Below are positions 35,314 through 42,867 of a stretch of DNA of 64,000 nucleotides, piece by piece. The notes beneath the pieces are model-generated. The model was not told where the DNA came from, made no database searches, and saw only the letters and a list, made by a program, of their open reading frames with translations. The position numbers and the translations under genes were made by a program. Position 1 is the first letter of the stretch. Each line of letters starts with the position of its first letter. Location of the stretch: positions 147,786-211,785 of the forward strand of contig JACVCD010000009.1 of assembly GCA_016742275.1 (NCBI GenBank), in the 5' to 3' direction. The stretch comes from Gemmatimonadaceae bacterium. GTDB lineage: Bacteria; Gemmatimonadota; Gemmatimonadetes; Gemmatimonadales; Gemmatimonadaceae.

Positions 35314-37152
35314 ATGGCTGCTCCTGCTGCACCTCTCTCCGGTCGGGCGACCGAACGGCTTGGCGATCTCCTCCTCAAGGAGGGACTGCTTACCAAGGAA
35401 ACGCTCGCCAAGGCTCTTCAGGAGCAGAACAACAATCCGGGTCAGCGACTTGGATTGACCGTCGTCAAGATGGGGCTCATCCCCGAGACGGATGTGGTGC
35501 GCATGCTGGCTCGGCAGTATCGCATGCCGGCTGTGGATCTGTCGCGGTTCGAGGTGGACACACGCCTCCTCAAGCTCATCCCGGCTGAACTGGCGTCGAA
35601 GCACACGGTGCTTCCGCTCAAGCGTGACGGCCGTCAGCTCACCGTAGCCATTGCCGATCCCACCGCCATGTCGGTGGTGGACGATCTCAAGTTCATCACG
35701 CGCTACGACATCGTCCCCGTGCTGGCGGGCGAGTATTCGATGCGCGCGGCCATCGAGAAGCACTACGAGGCCAATGAAATCCACATGCAGTCCTTGCTGC
35801 AGGACATCGCAGACGAAGACGATGTGGAAGTCATCGAAAATCAGGAAGACACCACCGATGTGAATGTGCTGGCGGCCCAGGTCGACGAGGCCCCGGTCGT
35901 CAAGCTCATCAACGCCATTCTGGTGGACGCGGTGACGAAGGGCGCGTCGGACATTCACTTCGAATGCTTCGAGCACGAACTGCGCGTGCGCTATCGCATT
36001 GACGGCGCGCTCGTGGAAGTGATGAAGCCGCCCATGAAGATGCGCGCGGCGCTCATCTCGCGTTTCAAGATCATGGCGTCGCTCAACATCGCTGAACGCC
36101 GTGTCCCGCAGGACGGGCGCATCAAGCTCAAGGTCGGCAAGAAAGTCATCGACTTCCGTGTGAGCACGTTGCCCACGCTGTTTGGCGAAAAGGTCGTACT
36201 GCGAATTCTCGACAAGGGCAATCTCACGCTCGAACTCGAGAAGTTCGGTATCGAGCCGCGCGCCGAACGCGAGCTCATGGAAGCCATTTCCAATCCGTAT
36301 GGCATGGTGCTTGTCACCGGTCCGACGGGTTCCGGAAAGACCACGACGCTGTATTCGGCGCTGTCGAAGATCAACACCGGCGATACGAACATCATGACCG
36401 CCGAAGATCCCGTGGAGTACAACCTCTACGGTATCAATCAGGTGCTCGTGCGCAACGAAATCGGCATGACGTTCGCGGCGGCACTGAAGGCGTTCTTGCG
36501 TCAGGATCCGAACGTCATCATGGTCGGCGAAATTCGAGACCTCGAGACGGGCGGTATCGCCATCAAGGCCGCGCTCACCGGCCACATGGTCATGAGCACG
36601 CTGCACACGAACTCCGCGCCGGAAACGATCACGCGTCTGCTCGACATGGGACTCGAATCGTTCAACGTGGCGTCAGCGCTCAATCTCATTCTCGCGCAAC
36701 GTCTCGTGCGTCGTATCTGCCCCAAGTGCAAGTACAAGTACACGCCGGATGTGGCGGAACTGACGGGCGCCAAGGTCAAGTCCACGACCACGCTGCGCGA
36801 GCTCAGGTTCACCGAAGAAGCGCTCGGCAACGCCAAAGCCAAGGCCTCGCCGGAAGCGGCTCCGCATCTCACGAATCTTTCTCTCGATACCACCATCGGC
36901 GAATTGCCCTTCTTCAAGGGGCATGGTTGTGATGCCTGCGGTGGCACGGGTCTCAAGGGCCGTCAGGGTCTCTACGAAGTCATGTTCATGACCCCGACGC
37001 TCAAGAAGCTCGTGATGACCAATAGCGATGTGCAGACCCTGCGCGATTCCGCCGTCAGCGAAGGCATGCTGACACTGCGTATGGACGGTTGGCTCAAGGT
37101 GCTCAAGGGTGTCACGACCCTTGATCAGGTCATCCGTGAAACAGCGAGTTGA
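35314..37152 (+). CDS. pilB: Type IV pilus assembly ATPase PilB (GspE/PulE family)
   Basis: A 612-residue secretion ATPase. The N-terminal MshEN/GSPII_E domain (LGDLLLKEGLLTKETLAKAL) is followed by N2 (DAVTKGASDIHFECFE) and the ATPase core: Walker A TGPTGSGKTTTLYSAL, aspartate box NIMTAEDPVEYNL, Walker B NVIMVGEIRDLETG, and the His-box STLHTNSAPETI. A tetracysteine zinc motif is present (ICPKCKYKY, then CDACGGTGL). It powers pilus extension. An AGGA precedes the ATG at 35314. It heads the pilB-pilT-pilC group. Confidence 0.95.
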   Translation: MAAPAAPLSGRATERLGDLLLKEGLLTKETLAKALQEQNNNPGQRLGLTVVKMGLIPETDVVRMLARQYRMPAVDLSRFEVDTRLLKLIPAELASKHTVLPLKRDGRQLTVAIADPTAMSVVDDLKFITRYDIVPVLAGEYSMRAAIEKHYEANEIHMQSLLQDIADEDDVEVIENQEDTTDVNVLAAQVDEAPVVKLINAILVDAVTKGASDIHFECFEHELRVRYRIDGALVEVMKPPMKMRAALISRFKIMASLNIAERRVPQDGRIKLKVGKKVIDFRVSTLPTLFGEKVVLRILDKGNLTLELEKFGIEPRAERELMEAISNPYGMVLVTGPTGSGKTTTLYSALSKINTGDTNIMTAEDPVEYNLYGINQVLVRNEIGMTFAAALKAFLRQDPNVIMVGEIRDLETGGIAIKAALTGHMVMSTLHTNSAPETITRLLDMGLESFNVASALNLILAQRLVRRICPKCKYKYTPDVAELTGAKVKSTTTLRELRFTEEALGNAKAKASPEAAPHLTNLSLDTTIGELPFFKGHGCDACGGTGLKGRQGLYEVMFMTPTLKKLVMTNSDVQTLRDSAVSEGMLTLRMDGWLKVLKGVTTLDQVIRETAS

Positions 37153-37240
37153 GAATCTGTGACGGTTCGTTTCCCCGTTCCGGAGCGGCTCGTCCAGCCC
37201 CCGGGACGCACAGGCGTCCAATGAACACCCCCGAGTTCCG

Positions 37241-38410
37241 ATGACCGCACCAGCCCAGTCCACCGTCTCGCTTCGCACGCTGCTCGATGAAATGATCGAG
37301 CGTGGGGCGTCCGACCTGCACATCTCTGCAGGCGACCGTCCCAAGTTGCGCGTTGACGGCGACATCGTGAGCTCCATGGTGGAGCATGTGCTGACGCCAC
37401 GCGATACCCTGCAGCTGGCGTACTCGGTACTGACTGAAAATCAGAAGAAGCGCTTCGAGATGGAGGACGAGCTCGACTTCTCGTTCGGCATCGCGAATCT
37501 CTCGCGTTTCCGTGGCAACGTGTTCAAGCAGCGTGGCTGTGTGAGCATGGTGATCCGCTGCATTCCGTTCCAGATCAAGACGTTTGCCGAATTGCAGTTG
37601 CCGCCCGTGATCGCCGGTTTCGCCGAGCGTCCGCGCGGCTTGGTGCTTGTCACGGGTCCGACGGGCTCCGGTAAGAGCACCACGCTGGCTGCCATGATCG
37701 ACAAGATCAATACCGAGCGCCGCGGCCATATCATCACCGTCGAAGATCCGATCGAATTCATTCATCGGCATCGCAACTGCATCATCAATCAGCGCGAAGT
37801 CGGCGCCGACACCAAGAGCTTTGCGTCGGCCCTCAAGTACGCACTTCGTGAAGATCCGGACGTCATCCTGATCGGCGAAATGCGCGACCTGGAGACCATC
37901 CAGGCAGCGCTCACGATCGCGGAAACCGGTCACCTCGTGTTTGCCACGCTGCACACCAACAGCGCGGCCGAGGCGATCAATCGCATCATCGACGTGTTCC
38001 CGAGTCATCAGCAGAGCCAGGTGCGTGCGCAGTTGGCGTTCGTGCTGGAAGGCATCATCACGCAGGTGCTGCTGCCCAAGCTGTCGGGGCGTGGTCGCGC
38101 CATGGCCGCGGAAATCCTGGTGGTCACGCCGGCCATCCGCGCCCTCATTCGCGACGACAAGGTCCACCAGATCTACTCGTTGATGCAGTCCGGCAAGAAG
38201 TTCGGCATGCAGACCATGAATGATGCGCTGTACCAGCTGTACATATCGCGGCAGGTCAGCGCTGATGAGTGCGTACGCTCGTCGGGTGATCCGAACGAGT
38301 TCCTGCGCATGATCGGCAAGGGGCCCACTGATGATCCTATCAGCGGCAACGGTTCGTCCAACGGCACACGCAACGGCGAACGACCAGTTGCGGCCGGTGC
38401 CAGACGCTAA
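37241..38410 (+). CDS. pilT: Type IV pilus retraction ATPase PilT
   Basis: A 389-residue hexameric ATPase with the PilT layout: N-terminal PAS-like domain with MIERGASDLHISAGDRPKLR, Walker A TGPTGSGKSTTLAAMID, Asp-box TVEDPIEFIH, Walker B VILIGEMRDLETI, His-box TLHTNSAAEAINRIID, and the retraction-associated C-terminal motif AIRALIRDDK. The last about 30 residues are a low-complexity, Asn/Gly-rich tail (SGNGSSNGTRNGERP) beyond the normal end. It depolymerises pili for twitching or DNA uptake. Confidence 0.95.
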   Translation: MTAPAQSTVSLRTLLDEMIERGASDLHISAGDRPKLRVDGDIVSSMVEHVLTPRDTLQLAYSVLTENQKKRFEMEDELDFSFGIANLSRFRGNVFKQRGCVSMVIRCIPFQIKTFAELQLPPVIAGFAERPRGLVLVTGPTGSGKSTTLAAMIDKINTERRGHIITVEDPIEFIHRHRNCIINQREVGADTKSFASALKYALREDPDVILIGEMRDLETIQAALTIAETGHLVFATLHTNSAAEAINRIIDVFPSHQQSQVRAQLAFVLEGIITQVLLPKLSGRGRAMAAEILVVTPAIRALIRDDKVHQIYSLMQSGKKFGMQTMNDALYQLYISRQVSADECVRSSGDPNEFLRMIGKGPTDDPISGNGSSNGTRNGERPVAAGARR

Positions 38411-38479
38411 TACGACGCCAACCCGCACTGAGCCCGCACACGCCCTGTTGTTCGCGTTCGAGATCCTTCGGAGAATCTG

Positions 38480-39676
38480 ATGCCTGTATTCACGTATACC
38501 GCCCGTTCCCAGAACGGCGAACTCAAGTCGGCCACGATCGACGCCCCGAGCCGGGACGACGCCGTTGCACAGCTGCGTCGTCAGCGCCTCACCATCATCA
38601 AGGTGGACGAGGCCAAGGCGACGCCGACGAAGAGTCTCGGCTCGATCAAGATGCGCGACATCGTGATCTTCACGCGGCAGTTCTCCACGATGATCAACGC
38701 CGGTCTGCCACTGGTGCAGGCGCTCGACATCCTGGCGCGGCAGAGTGAGAACAAGGCGCTGAGCGCGGTGGTGCGTCAGGTGGTGTTTGACGTCGAGTCG
38801 GGCAACACGGTGGCAGACGCCATGCGCAAGCATCCCAAGGCGTTCTCCGACCTCTACACCAACATGGTGGCGGCCGGTGAGGCGGGTGGTATTCTCGATA
38901 CCATTCTGAATCGCCTGGCGGTCTTCATGGAAAAAAACGACGCCCTCGTTCGCAAGGTGAAGGGCGCCATGATCTACCCCACGGTCATCATGTGTGTGGC
39001 GGCGCTTTGCGTGGTCATTCTTTTGTGGAAGGTCATTCCCGTGTTTGCCAGCATGTTTGGCAGTGTGGGCATGGAACTGCCGCTGCCGACGCGCGTGGTC
39101 ATCGCGTTGAGCGGCCTGCTCAATTCGTACTGGTGGCTCATCCTGGGCGGTGTGGCCGGAGCGGCGTTCGGTATCAAGACCTTCTACAAGACCACTGAAG
39201 GCCAGCTGATGATCGACAAGCTGATGCTGCGCGTGCCGGTGCTCGGTGACGTGCTGCGGAAGTCGGCCGTGTCGCGTTTCACGCGTACACTGGGCACGCT
39301 GATCTCGTCGGGTGTGAGCATCCTCGATGGTCTTGAAATCACCGCGCGCACATCGGGCAACCGTGTGGTGCAGGACGCCATCATGGGAAGCCGCGCCAGC
39401 ATTGCCGGTGGTGACACCATTGCCGGTCCGCTGCAGAAGAGTGATGTGTTTCCGCCCATGGTGATCAGCATGATTGCCGTTGGTGAGCAGACCGGTGGCC
39501 TCGACGAAATGCTGACCAAGATCGCCGACTTCTACGACGATGAAGTGGATGCCGCCGTGAGCGCGCTGCTCTCGCTGCTTGAGCCGGTCATGATCGTGTT
39601 CCTCGGCGTGGTCGTTGGCGGCATGATCGTGGCGATGTACCTGCCGATCTTCGACATGGTGAATGCGGTGGGGTAA
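38480..39676 (+). CDS. pilC: Type IV pilus inner-membrane platform protein PilC (GspF family)
   Basis: A 398-residue membrane protein with two GspF/T2SSF domains of about 125 residues each. The first starts at MRDIVIFTRQFSTMINAGLPLV and the second at SRFTRTLGTLISSGVSILDGL, with the conserved AGEAGGILD and GEQTGGLDEML motifs. Three membrane helices are predicted (about 170-190, 217-237, 370-392). It anchors PilB and PilT at the inner membrane. A GGAGA lies just upstream of the ATG. The operon ends in an intrinsic terminator 38 bases after the stop. Confidence 0.95.
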   Translation: MPVFTYTARSQNGELKSATIDAPSRDDAVAQLRRQRLTIIKVDEAKATPTKSLGSIKMRDIVIFTRQFSTMINAGLPLVQALDILARQSENKALSAVVRQVVFDVESGNTVADAMRKHPKAFSDLYTNMVAAGEAGGILDTILNRLAVFMEKNDALVRKVKGAMIYPTVIMCVAALCVVILLWKVIPVFASMFGSVGMELPLPTRVVIALSGLLNSYWWLILGGVAGAAFGIKTFYKTTEGQLMIDKLMLRVPVLGDVLRKSAVSRFTRTLGTLISSGVSILDGLEITARTSGNRVVQDAIMGSRASIAGGDTIAGPLQKSDVFPPMVISMIAVGEQTGGLDEMLTKIADFYDDEVDAAVSALLSLLEPVMIVFLGVVVGGMIVAMYLPIFDMVNAVG

Positions 39677-39713
39677 CTGCGGTTGGGAGTTGTGAGTGGT
39701 GAGTGGTGAGAAG

Positions 39714-39743
39714 CGGGGCCCGTCGAGAGACGGGCCCCGTTTT
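39714..39743 (+). terminator. Intrinsic terminator of the pil operon
   Basis: An 11-bp GC stem (39714-39724 with 39729-39739), a GAGA loop and a TTTT tail, located 38 bases after the pilC stop. Confidence 0.85.
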
Positions 39744-39861
39744 CGCTAGTAGTGCGCTGTTGGCAGGAGACCGACGCGCGAGGCCATCCGGGAGGCGGTC
39801 CGGGAGGCGTCCCCATTCCACCGGGCCTTCCTTGACTTGAGCCTCGCATAACAGCATTAAA

Positions 39862-39887
39862 TGTTCGTTGTTTGCGAACAGCGAACA
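39862..39887. promoter_or_regulatory. Near-palindromic operator before the winged-helix gene
   Basis: A 26-base near-palindrome with TGTTCG at its left end and CGAACA at its right end, and the inner TTTGCGAACA repeating the same half-site. It ends 7 bases before the ATG at 39895 and overlaps the AGG ribosome site. A TTGACT (39832-39837) upstream could be a -35 element. Binding by the downstream winged-helix protein would give autoregulation, as in toxin-antitoxin operons. Confidence 0.5.
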
Positions 39888-39894
39888 GGTGCAA

Positions 39895-40440
39895 ATGGAC
39901 ACCGCCCTCCGCCCCCAAGACGTCGCTCTGGCTCTCCACCTCCTGGATCGCCCAGGTGCTGGCTACCACGCGCTCGCCGCTGACCTGTTGGTCAGCTCGA
40001 GCACCGTGCACGCGTCCGCGCAGCGCCTCAAAGCTTCAGGTCTCGTACGAGCCACCGAGACGGGGGCCGGCGCCGTCAATCGACACGCGCTGCTCGAATT
40101 TCTCGAGCACGGTGTGCGATACGCGTTCCCGGCTGTTCCAACGGGAATGCAGCGGGGGGTGCCCACCGCACATGCCGGGCCCGCACTTCAGGACGAGGTT
40201 GCGGGAGACGACCCATTGGTCTGGGCCGATCCAGATGGCTCCATTTACGGTCGAGTAGTGGAACCGCTTCTCCCACGCGCGAGCCGATTGGTTGAGAGCG
40301 CGCCGCATACGTATGCCTTGCTCACGGCGGTCGACGCGCTGCGTGTTGGACGTGCGCGCGAGCGCGACTTGGCGCGGAAGTATCTGAGACGAGCGCTGCT
40401 ACACTCCGCCGTTCCAAGCGCGAGCTCTGGTTCGGCGTGA
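39895..40440 (+). CDS. Winged helix-turn-helix protein, probable antitoxin/repressor of the downstream nucleotidyltransferase
   Basis: A 181-residue protein. Residues 5-65 read as a MarR-like winged helix (LALHLLDRPGAGYHALAADL, STVHASAQRLKASGLVRAT). The rest is helical with a basic C-terminus (RARERDLARKYLRRALL). The ATG at 39895 is preferred over 39868 because AGGTG lies just upstream and the earlier ATG falls in the palindrome. The stop overlaps the GTG of the nucleotidyltransferase (GTGA). The arrangement resembles AbiE-type (type IV) toxin-antitoxin pairs. Not recognised as AbiEi by sequence. Confidence 0.6.
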   Translation: MDTALRPQDVALALHLLDRPGAGYHALAADLLVSSSTVHASAQRLKASGLVRATETGAGAVNRHALLEFLEHGVRYAFPAVPTGMQRGVPTAHAGPALQDEVAGDDPLVWADPDGSIYGRVVEPLLPRASRLVESAPHTYALLTAVDALRVGRARERDLARKYLRRALLHSAVPSASSGSA

Positions 40441-41216
40441 GCAGCGCGCGTCCGATACCACGCGATATCGCCGACAACGTGTCGGTTGTCAGGCTGCGGC
40501 AGATCGCAATCCAATTGGGGCCGCTGACAGATCGCATTGTGTTCATTGGTGGTGCAATTGCTCCTCTTCTGCAGAGTGAACCCGTGCTCCCTCGTGTTCG
40601 CCCGACCAAGGATGTCGACGCAATCATCGCGATGACCTCGTACGCCGAGTTGGGGCCACTGCGAGAGTCGTTGCGTGCGCGCGGATTTGTTGAGGACCAA
40701 AGAGCGCTCGATCACTTTCGTCCGCTGCACCTCCACCGCTGGATTTCTCCGACGGGCGAGATACTCGACTTGGTACCTGCTGGAAGTCATACGGGAGGTA
40801 CGGGAAGCGTGCAGGATGCATACGCAATTGAGTCCGCTGTCTTCACAGACCTGAAGCAGAGCGATACCGCTTCGCCATACGTAGTTCAGCATGCCAGCGC
40901 GCCTGCCTTTCTCGCGCTCAAGTGGGCTGCCTTTGAAGACCGTGGGCGTTCTGCTCCATTCGACAGTCACGACCTCGAGGACATCATCGCCCTGGTGGCA
41001 AGTCGCTCGACACTTCGCAGCGAGTGTCTCGAGTCACCAGGTACAATTCAGCAGTTCATCGCTGACCACTTTCTCACTTTGCTGGACGACAGCGAACTCA
41101 CCGAGGAGCTCGTTGTCGCGAATTTGCCGCTCGATGCGGAGACGTCGTTGCCGGTGAGAAGACGCACACTGCAGCGAATGACCCAGCTCGCAGCAATTGG
41201 TCGCACACCGTCTTGA
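40437..41216 (+). CDS. Nucleotidyltransferase-fold protein (AbiEii/MNT-like), possible toxin
   Basis: A 259-residue protein with the minimal nucleotidyltransferase signature: glycine pair in FIGGAIAPLL (38-39) followed by TKDVD (57-61), providing the two metal-binding aspartates. A further acidic residue may lie in GEILDLVP. The later segment LALKWAAFEDRGRSAPFDSHDLEDIIALV matches the K-x-D-x-x-D type C-terminal helix seen in AbiEii and related proteins. Such enzymes modify tRNA or proteins and can arrest growth. Coupled (GTGA) to the winged-helix gene. Toxicity is inferred only. Confidence 0.65.
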   Translation: MSSARPIPRDIADNVSVVRLRQIAIQLGPLTDRIVFIGGAIAPLLQSEPVLPRVRPTKDVDAIIAMTSYAELGPLRESLRARGFVEDQRALDHFRPLHLHRWISPTGEILDLVPAGSHTGGTGSVQDAYAIESAVFTDLKQSDTASPYVVQHASAPAFLALKWAAFEDRGRSAPFDSHDLEDIIALVASRSTLRSECLESPGTIQQFIADHFLTLLDDSELTEELVVANLPLDAETSLPVRRRTLQRMTQLAAIGRTPS

Positions 41217-41272
41217 TCTTGTCGGTTTGGTCATCGTGGACGATGTGCACAAGAGCAAGGATGGCGGTCCGG

Positions 41273-41797
41273 TCAACGACCGCGACCTGACTTTCGGGAT
41301 GCAATGGGTATCGAGGTTGGAAGATGCTGAAGATCGTCTCGATCCTTCCGACGTCCGCTCGCCTGTTTGTTGGCGCGTAGTGCAGCCAGTCCAATGATGC
41401 GCAGTGGTTCACCATCAATATCCAGAATCAACGCATCCCGCGTGGCTTCGGCAAAGGTCACACCGGAAATCTCCGCCAGGAGTTCAATCTGTGTTGGTGG
41501 GGCACCAAGAGCCGTCATCGCCGCAGGACGACCGAGGTGCGATGCGTCAATCAGTGCTTCCGGTGCGCCAAATTTTCTTAGTGCCTCGATGAGGCGTTCG
41601 ATGTTTTCCTTGGTCTGATGATAGAAAAAATCGATATCGCTGGTCGCCCGTACATAGCCGTAGGCTCCAACGGCGTAGCCTCCCACCAGCACGTACTCAA
41701 CTCCGGCCTCATTCAGGTTCGCAATGAAGTCACGAAAGTCTGCGGGGAAATCCTCGCCATTCAGTGCGTTCCGGTACCCGTCGCCGAGTGGCGTCAT
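41273..41797 (-). CDS. Nucleotidyltransferase-fold protein, second module
   Basis: A 174-residue protein with YVLVGGYAVGAYGYVRATSDID: glycine pair at 39-40 and catalytic aspartates 54 and 56. The second half has IELLAEISGVTF and the typical end LAALRANKQASGRRKDRDDLQHL. It belongs to the small nucleotidyltransferase families found in toxin-antitoxin and defence islands. It overlaps the upstream XRE gene by 4 bases (ATGA) and converges with the first nucleotidyltransferase gene across a 56-base gap. Confidence 0.7.
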   Translation of the reverse strand: MTPLGDGYRNALNGEDFPADFRDFIANLNEAGVEYVLVGGYAVGAYGYVRATSDIDFFYHQTKENIERLIEALRKFGAPEALIDASHLGRPAAMTALGAPPTQIELLAEISGVTFAEATRDALILDIDGEPLRIIGLAALRANKQASGRRKDRDDLQHLPTSIPIASRKSGRGR

Positions 41798-42195
41798 CGC
41801 GCGCTACGGCGCACCGCATTCTTGAGTCCAACGGCAAGTCGGGACGCTGCTGCCACCGCCACCAGGCCATCTCCATGTGTCGATGGCGCTGACGACGCAC
41901 CCTGATCCGCAAGCGTTCCCTGCCACCCGGTCCATGTGCGACGACGCTCAGCGGCGCGGGAAGCGCGATCCGATGCTGCCGACGCCGTCAACGTAAGCGG
42001 CACTTGAGCCAGGGCGAGAAGGCGCAGCGCAGTCTCAAGTGAAACATGGGGGCGCACACCACGTTCAAACTCGCTCACGAGGCGCGGGCTTACTTCCGCC
42101 CGTTCCGCGAGTGCCTGAATGGTCAGCCCTCGCGCAATTCGTCCGGCTCGGAGTGCGGCGGCAATTGCGCTGACGGAAGTCTGAGACCTTGCCAT
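41794..42195 (-). CDS. XRE-family helix-turn-helix regulator, probable antitoxin of the second module
   Basis: A 133-residue protein. Residues 8-65 are a Cro/CI-type HTH (IARGLTIQALAERAEVSPRLVSEFERG followed by VSLETALRLLALAQVPLTL). The C-terminal 60 residues are Ala/Ser-rich and may wrap around or neutralise the partner. First gene of the minus-strand pair with the nucleotidyltransferase. XRE plus nucleotidyltransferase is a known two-gene layout for toxin-antitoxin systems; this function is inferred from architecture. Confidence 0.7.
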   Translation of the reverse strand: MARSQTSVSAIAAALRAGRIARGLTIQALAERAEVSPRLVSEFERGVRPHVSLETALRLLALAQVPLTLTASAASDRASRAAERRRTWTGWQGTLADQGASSAPSTHGDGLVAVAAASRLAVGLKNAVRRSAR

Positions 42196-42287
42196 TCATG
42201 AAATGTACGGGATTCGTCGCTACCCATCAATCCCTTTATGTATGGTATCATCCATCGACGCCAAGCCACGACGCATAGATGTGCAAA

Positions 42288-42319
42288 CGGCCCCGCATCA
42301 CTGCGGGGCCGTTTCTTTT
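42288..42319. terminator. Bidirectional intrinsic terminator after the BON gene
   Basis: A 10-bp stem CGGCCCCGCA / TGCGGGGCCG with a 4-base loop. It is followed by TTTCTTTTT on the plus strand and by TTTG on the minus strand, 18 bases beyond the stop of the minus-strand BON gene. No plus-strand gene obviously needs it. Confidence 0.75.
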
Positions 42320-42329
42320 TATGCAAGAC

Positions 42330-42686
42330 TTACGGCTTGATGGTCAGGTTGTTGGTGACCGTGTAACCCACAGCCTTCGCCACGGCGATCTCTTCGGCGA
42401 TCTTTCGCTCGGCTTCCGTCTTCACGGTGCCCCGAAGCGTGACCGTCTTGAGCTCTTCGTTCGTGTCCACGTTGATGTCACCAGCGTCGACACGCGAATC
42501 AGCCAGCAACGCGGTCTTCACCTGACTGGTCTCCGCAGCGCCACTCACGGCGTCTCCGGTAGCGGCCGCAGCGTCAGCGGTCTTCTCCGCGGCGATTTCA
42601 GCGTCCTTCTTCGCTCCGTCCGCCATATTGCACGCGGTAGACATGAGCAGCATCGCGCTCGCACCCACAATAGCGATCAGTTTCAT
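42330..42686 (-). CDS. BON-domain lipoprotein
   Basis: A 118-residue protein with a lipoprotein signal (MKLIAIVGASAMLLMSTACN, lipobox Cys at about 20), a lysine/alanine-rich linker (residues 20-50), and one BON domain (VKTALLADSRVDAGDINVDT, TVTLRGTVKTEAERKIAEEIA, VTNNLTI). BON proteins bind membranes or lipids and often respond to envelope or osmotic stress. The ATG at 42686 has an AAGGAGAG ribosome site; the longer upstream frame is discarded. Followed by an intrinsic terminator. Confidence 0.88.
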   Translation of the reverse strand: MKLIAIVGASAMLLMSTACNMADGAKKDAEIAAEKTADAAAATGDAVSGAAETSQVKTALLADSRVDAGDINVDTNEELKTVTLRGTVKTEAERKIAEEIAVAKAVGYTVTNNLTIKP

Positions 42687-42790
42687 CGAGCTCTCCTTGA
42701 TGAGGTGAGAATCAGTCGCGCTGTGATGAGATACACGACAAATGGAGAAATGTCTGCAACCTGCGTCACGTTTCGTGAGATTGTGTGCGT

Positions 42791-42850
42791 GCACGGTATC
42801 CCGATATCTCCAACGAGATAGAAGCGGATACCTCGGCCGAGATACCGTGC
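42791..42850. repeat. 60-base compound inverted repeat
   Basis: GCACGGTATC (42791-42800) is exactly complementary to GATACCGTGC (42841-42850). Inside, TATCTC/GAGATA around CAAC makes a second hairpin, and TCGGCCGA is a third palindrome. It lies between the ends of two minus-strand transcripts (after the Ig-like gene, before the BON gene start). There is no T-run, so terminator, operator or mRNA-stabilising element are all possible. Confidence 0.55.
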
Positions 42851-42867
42851 GAAACGAGCTGCGGTAA

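Noticed and set aside
35170..36606. 478-codon minus-strand open frame opposite pilB
   Set aside because: Antisense shadow of a strongly conserved ATPase.
37130..38833. 567-codon minus-strand open frame opposite pilT
   Set aside because: Covers the complement of PilT Walker motifs and ends in pilC; no independent evidence.
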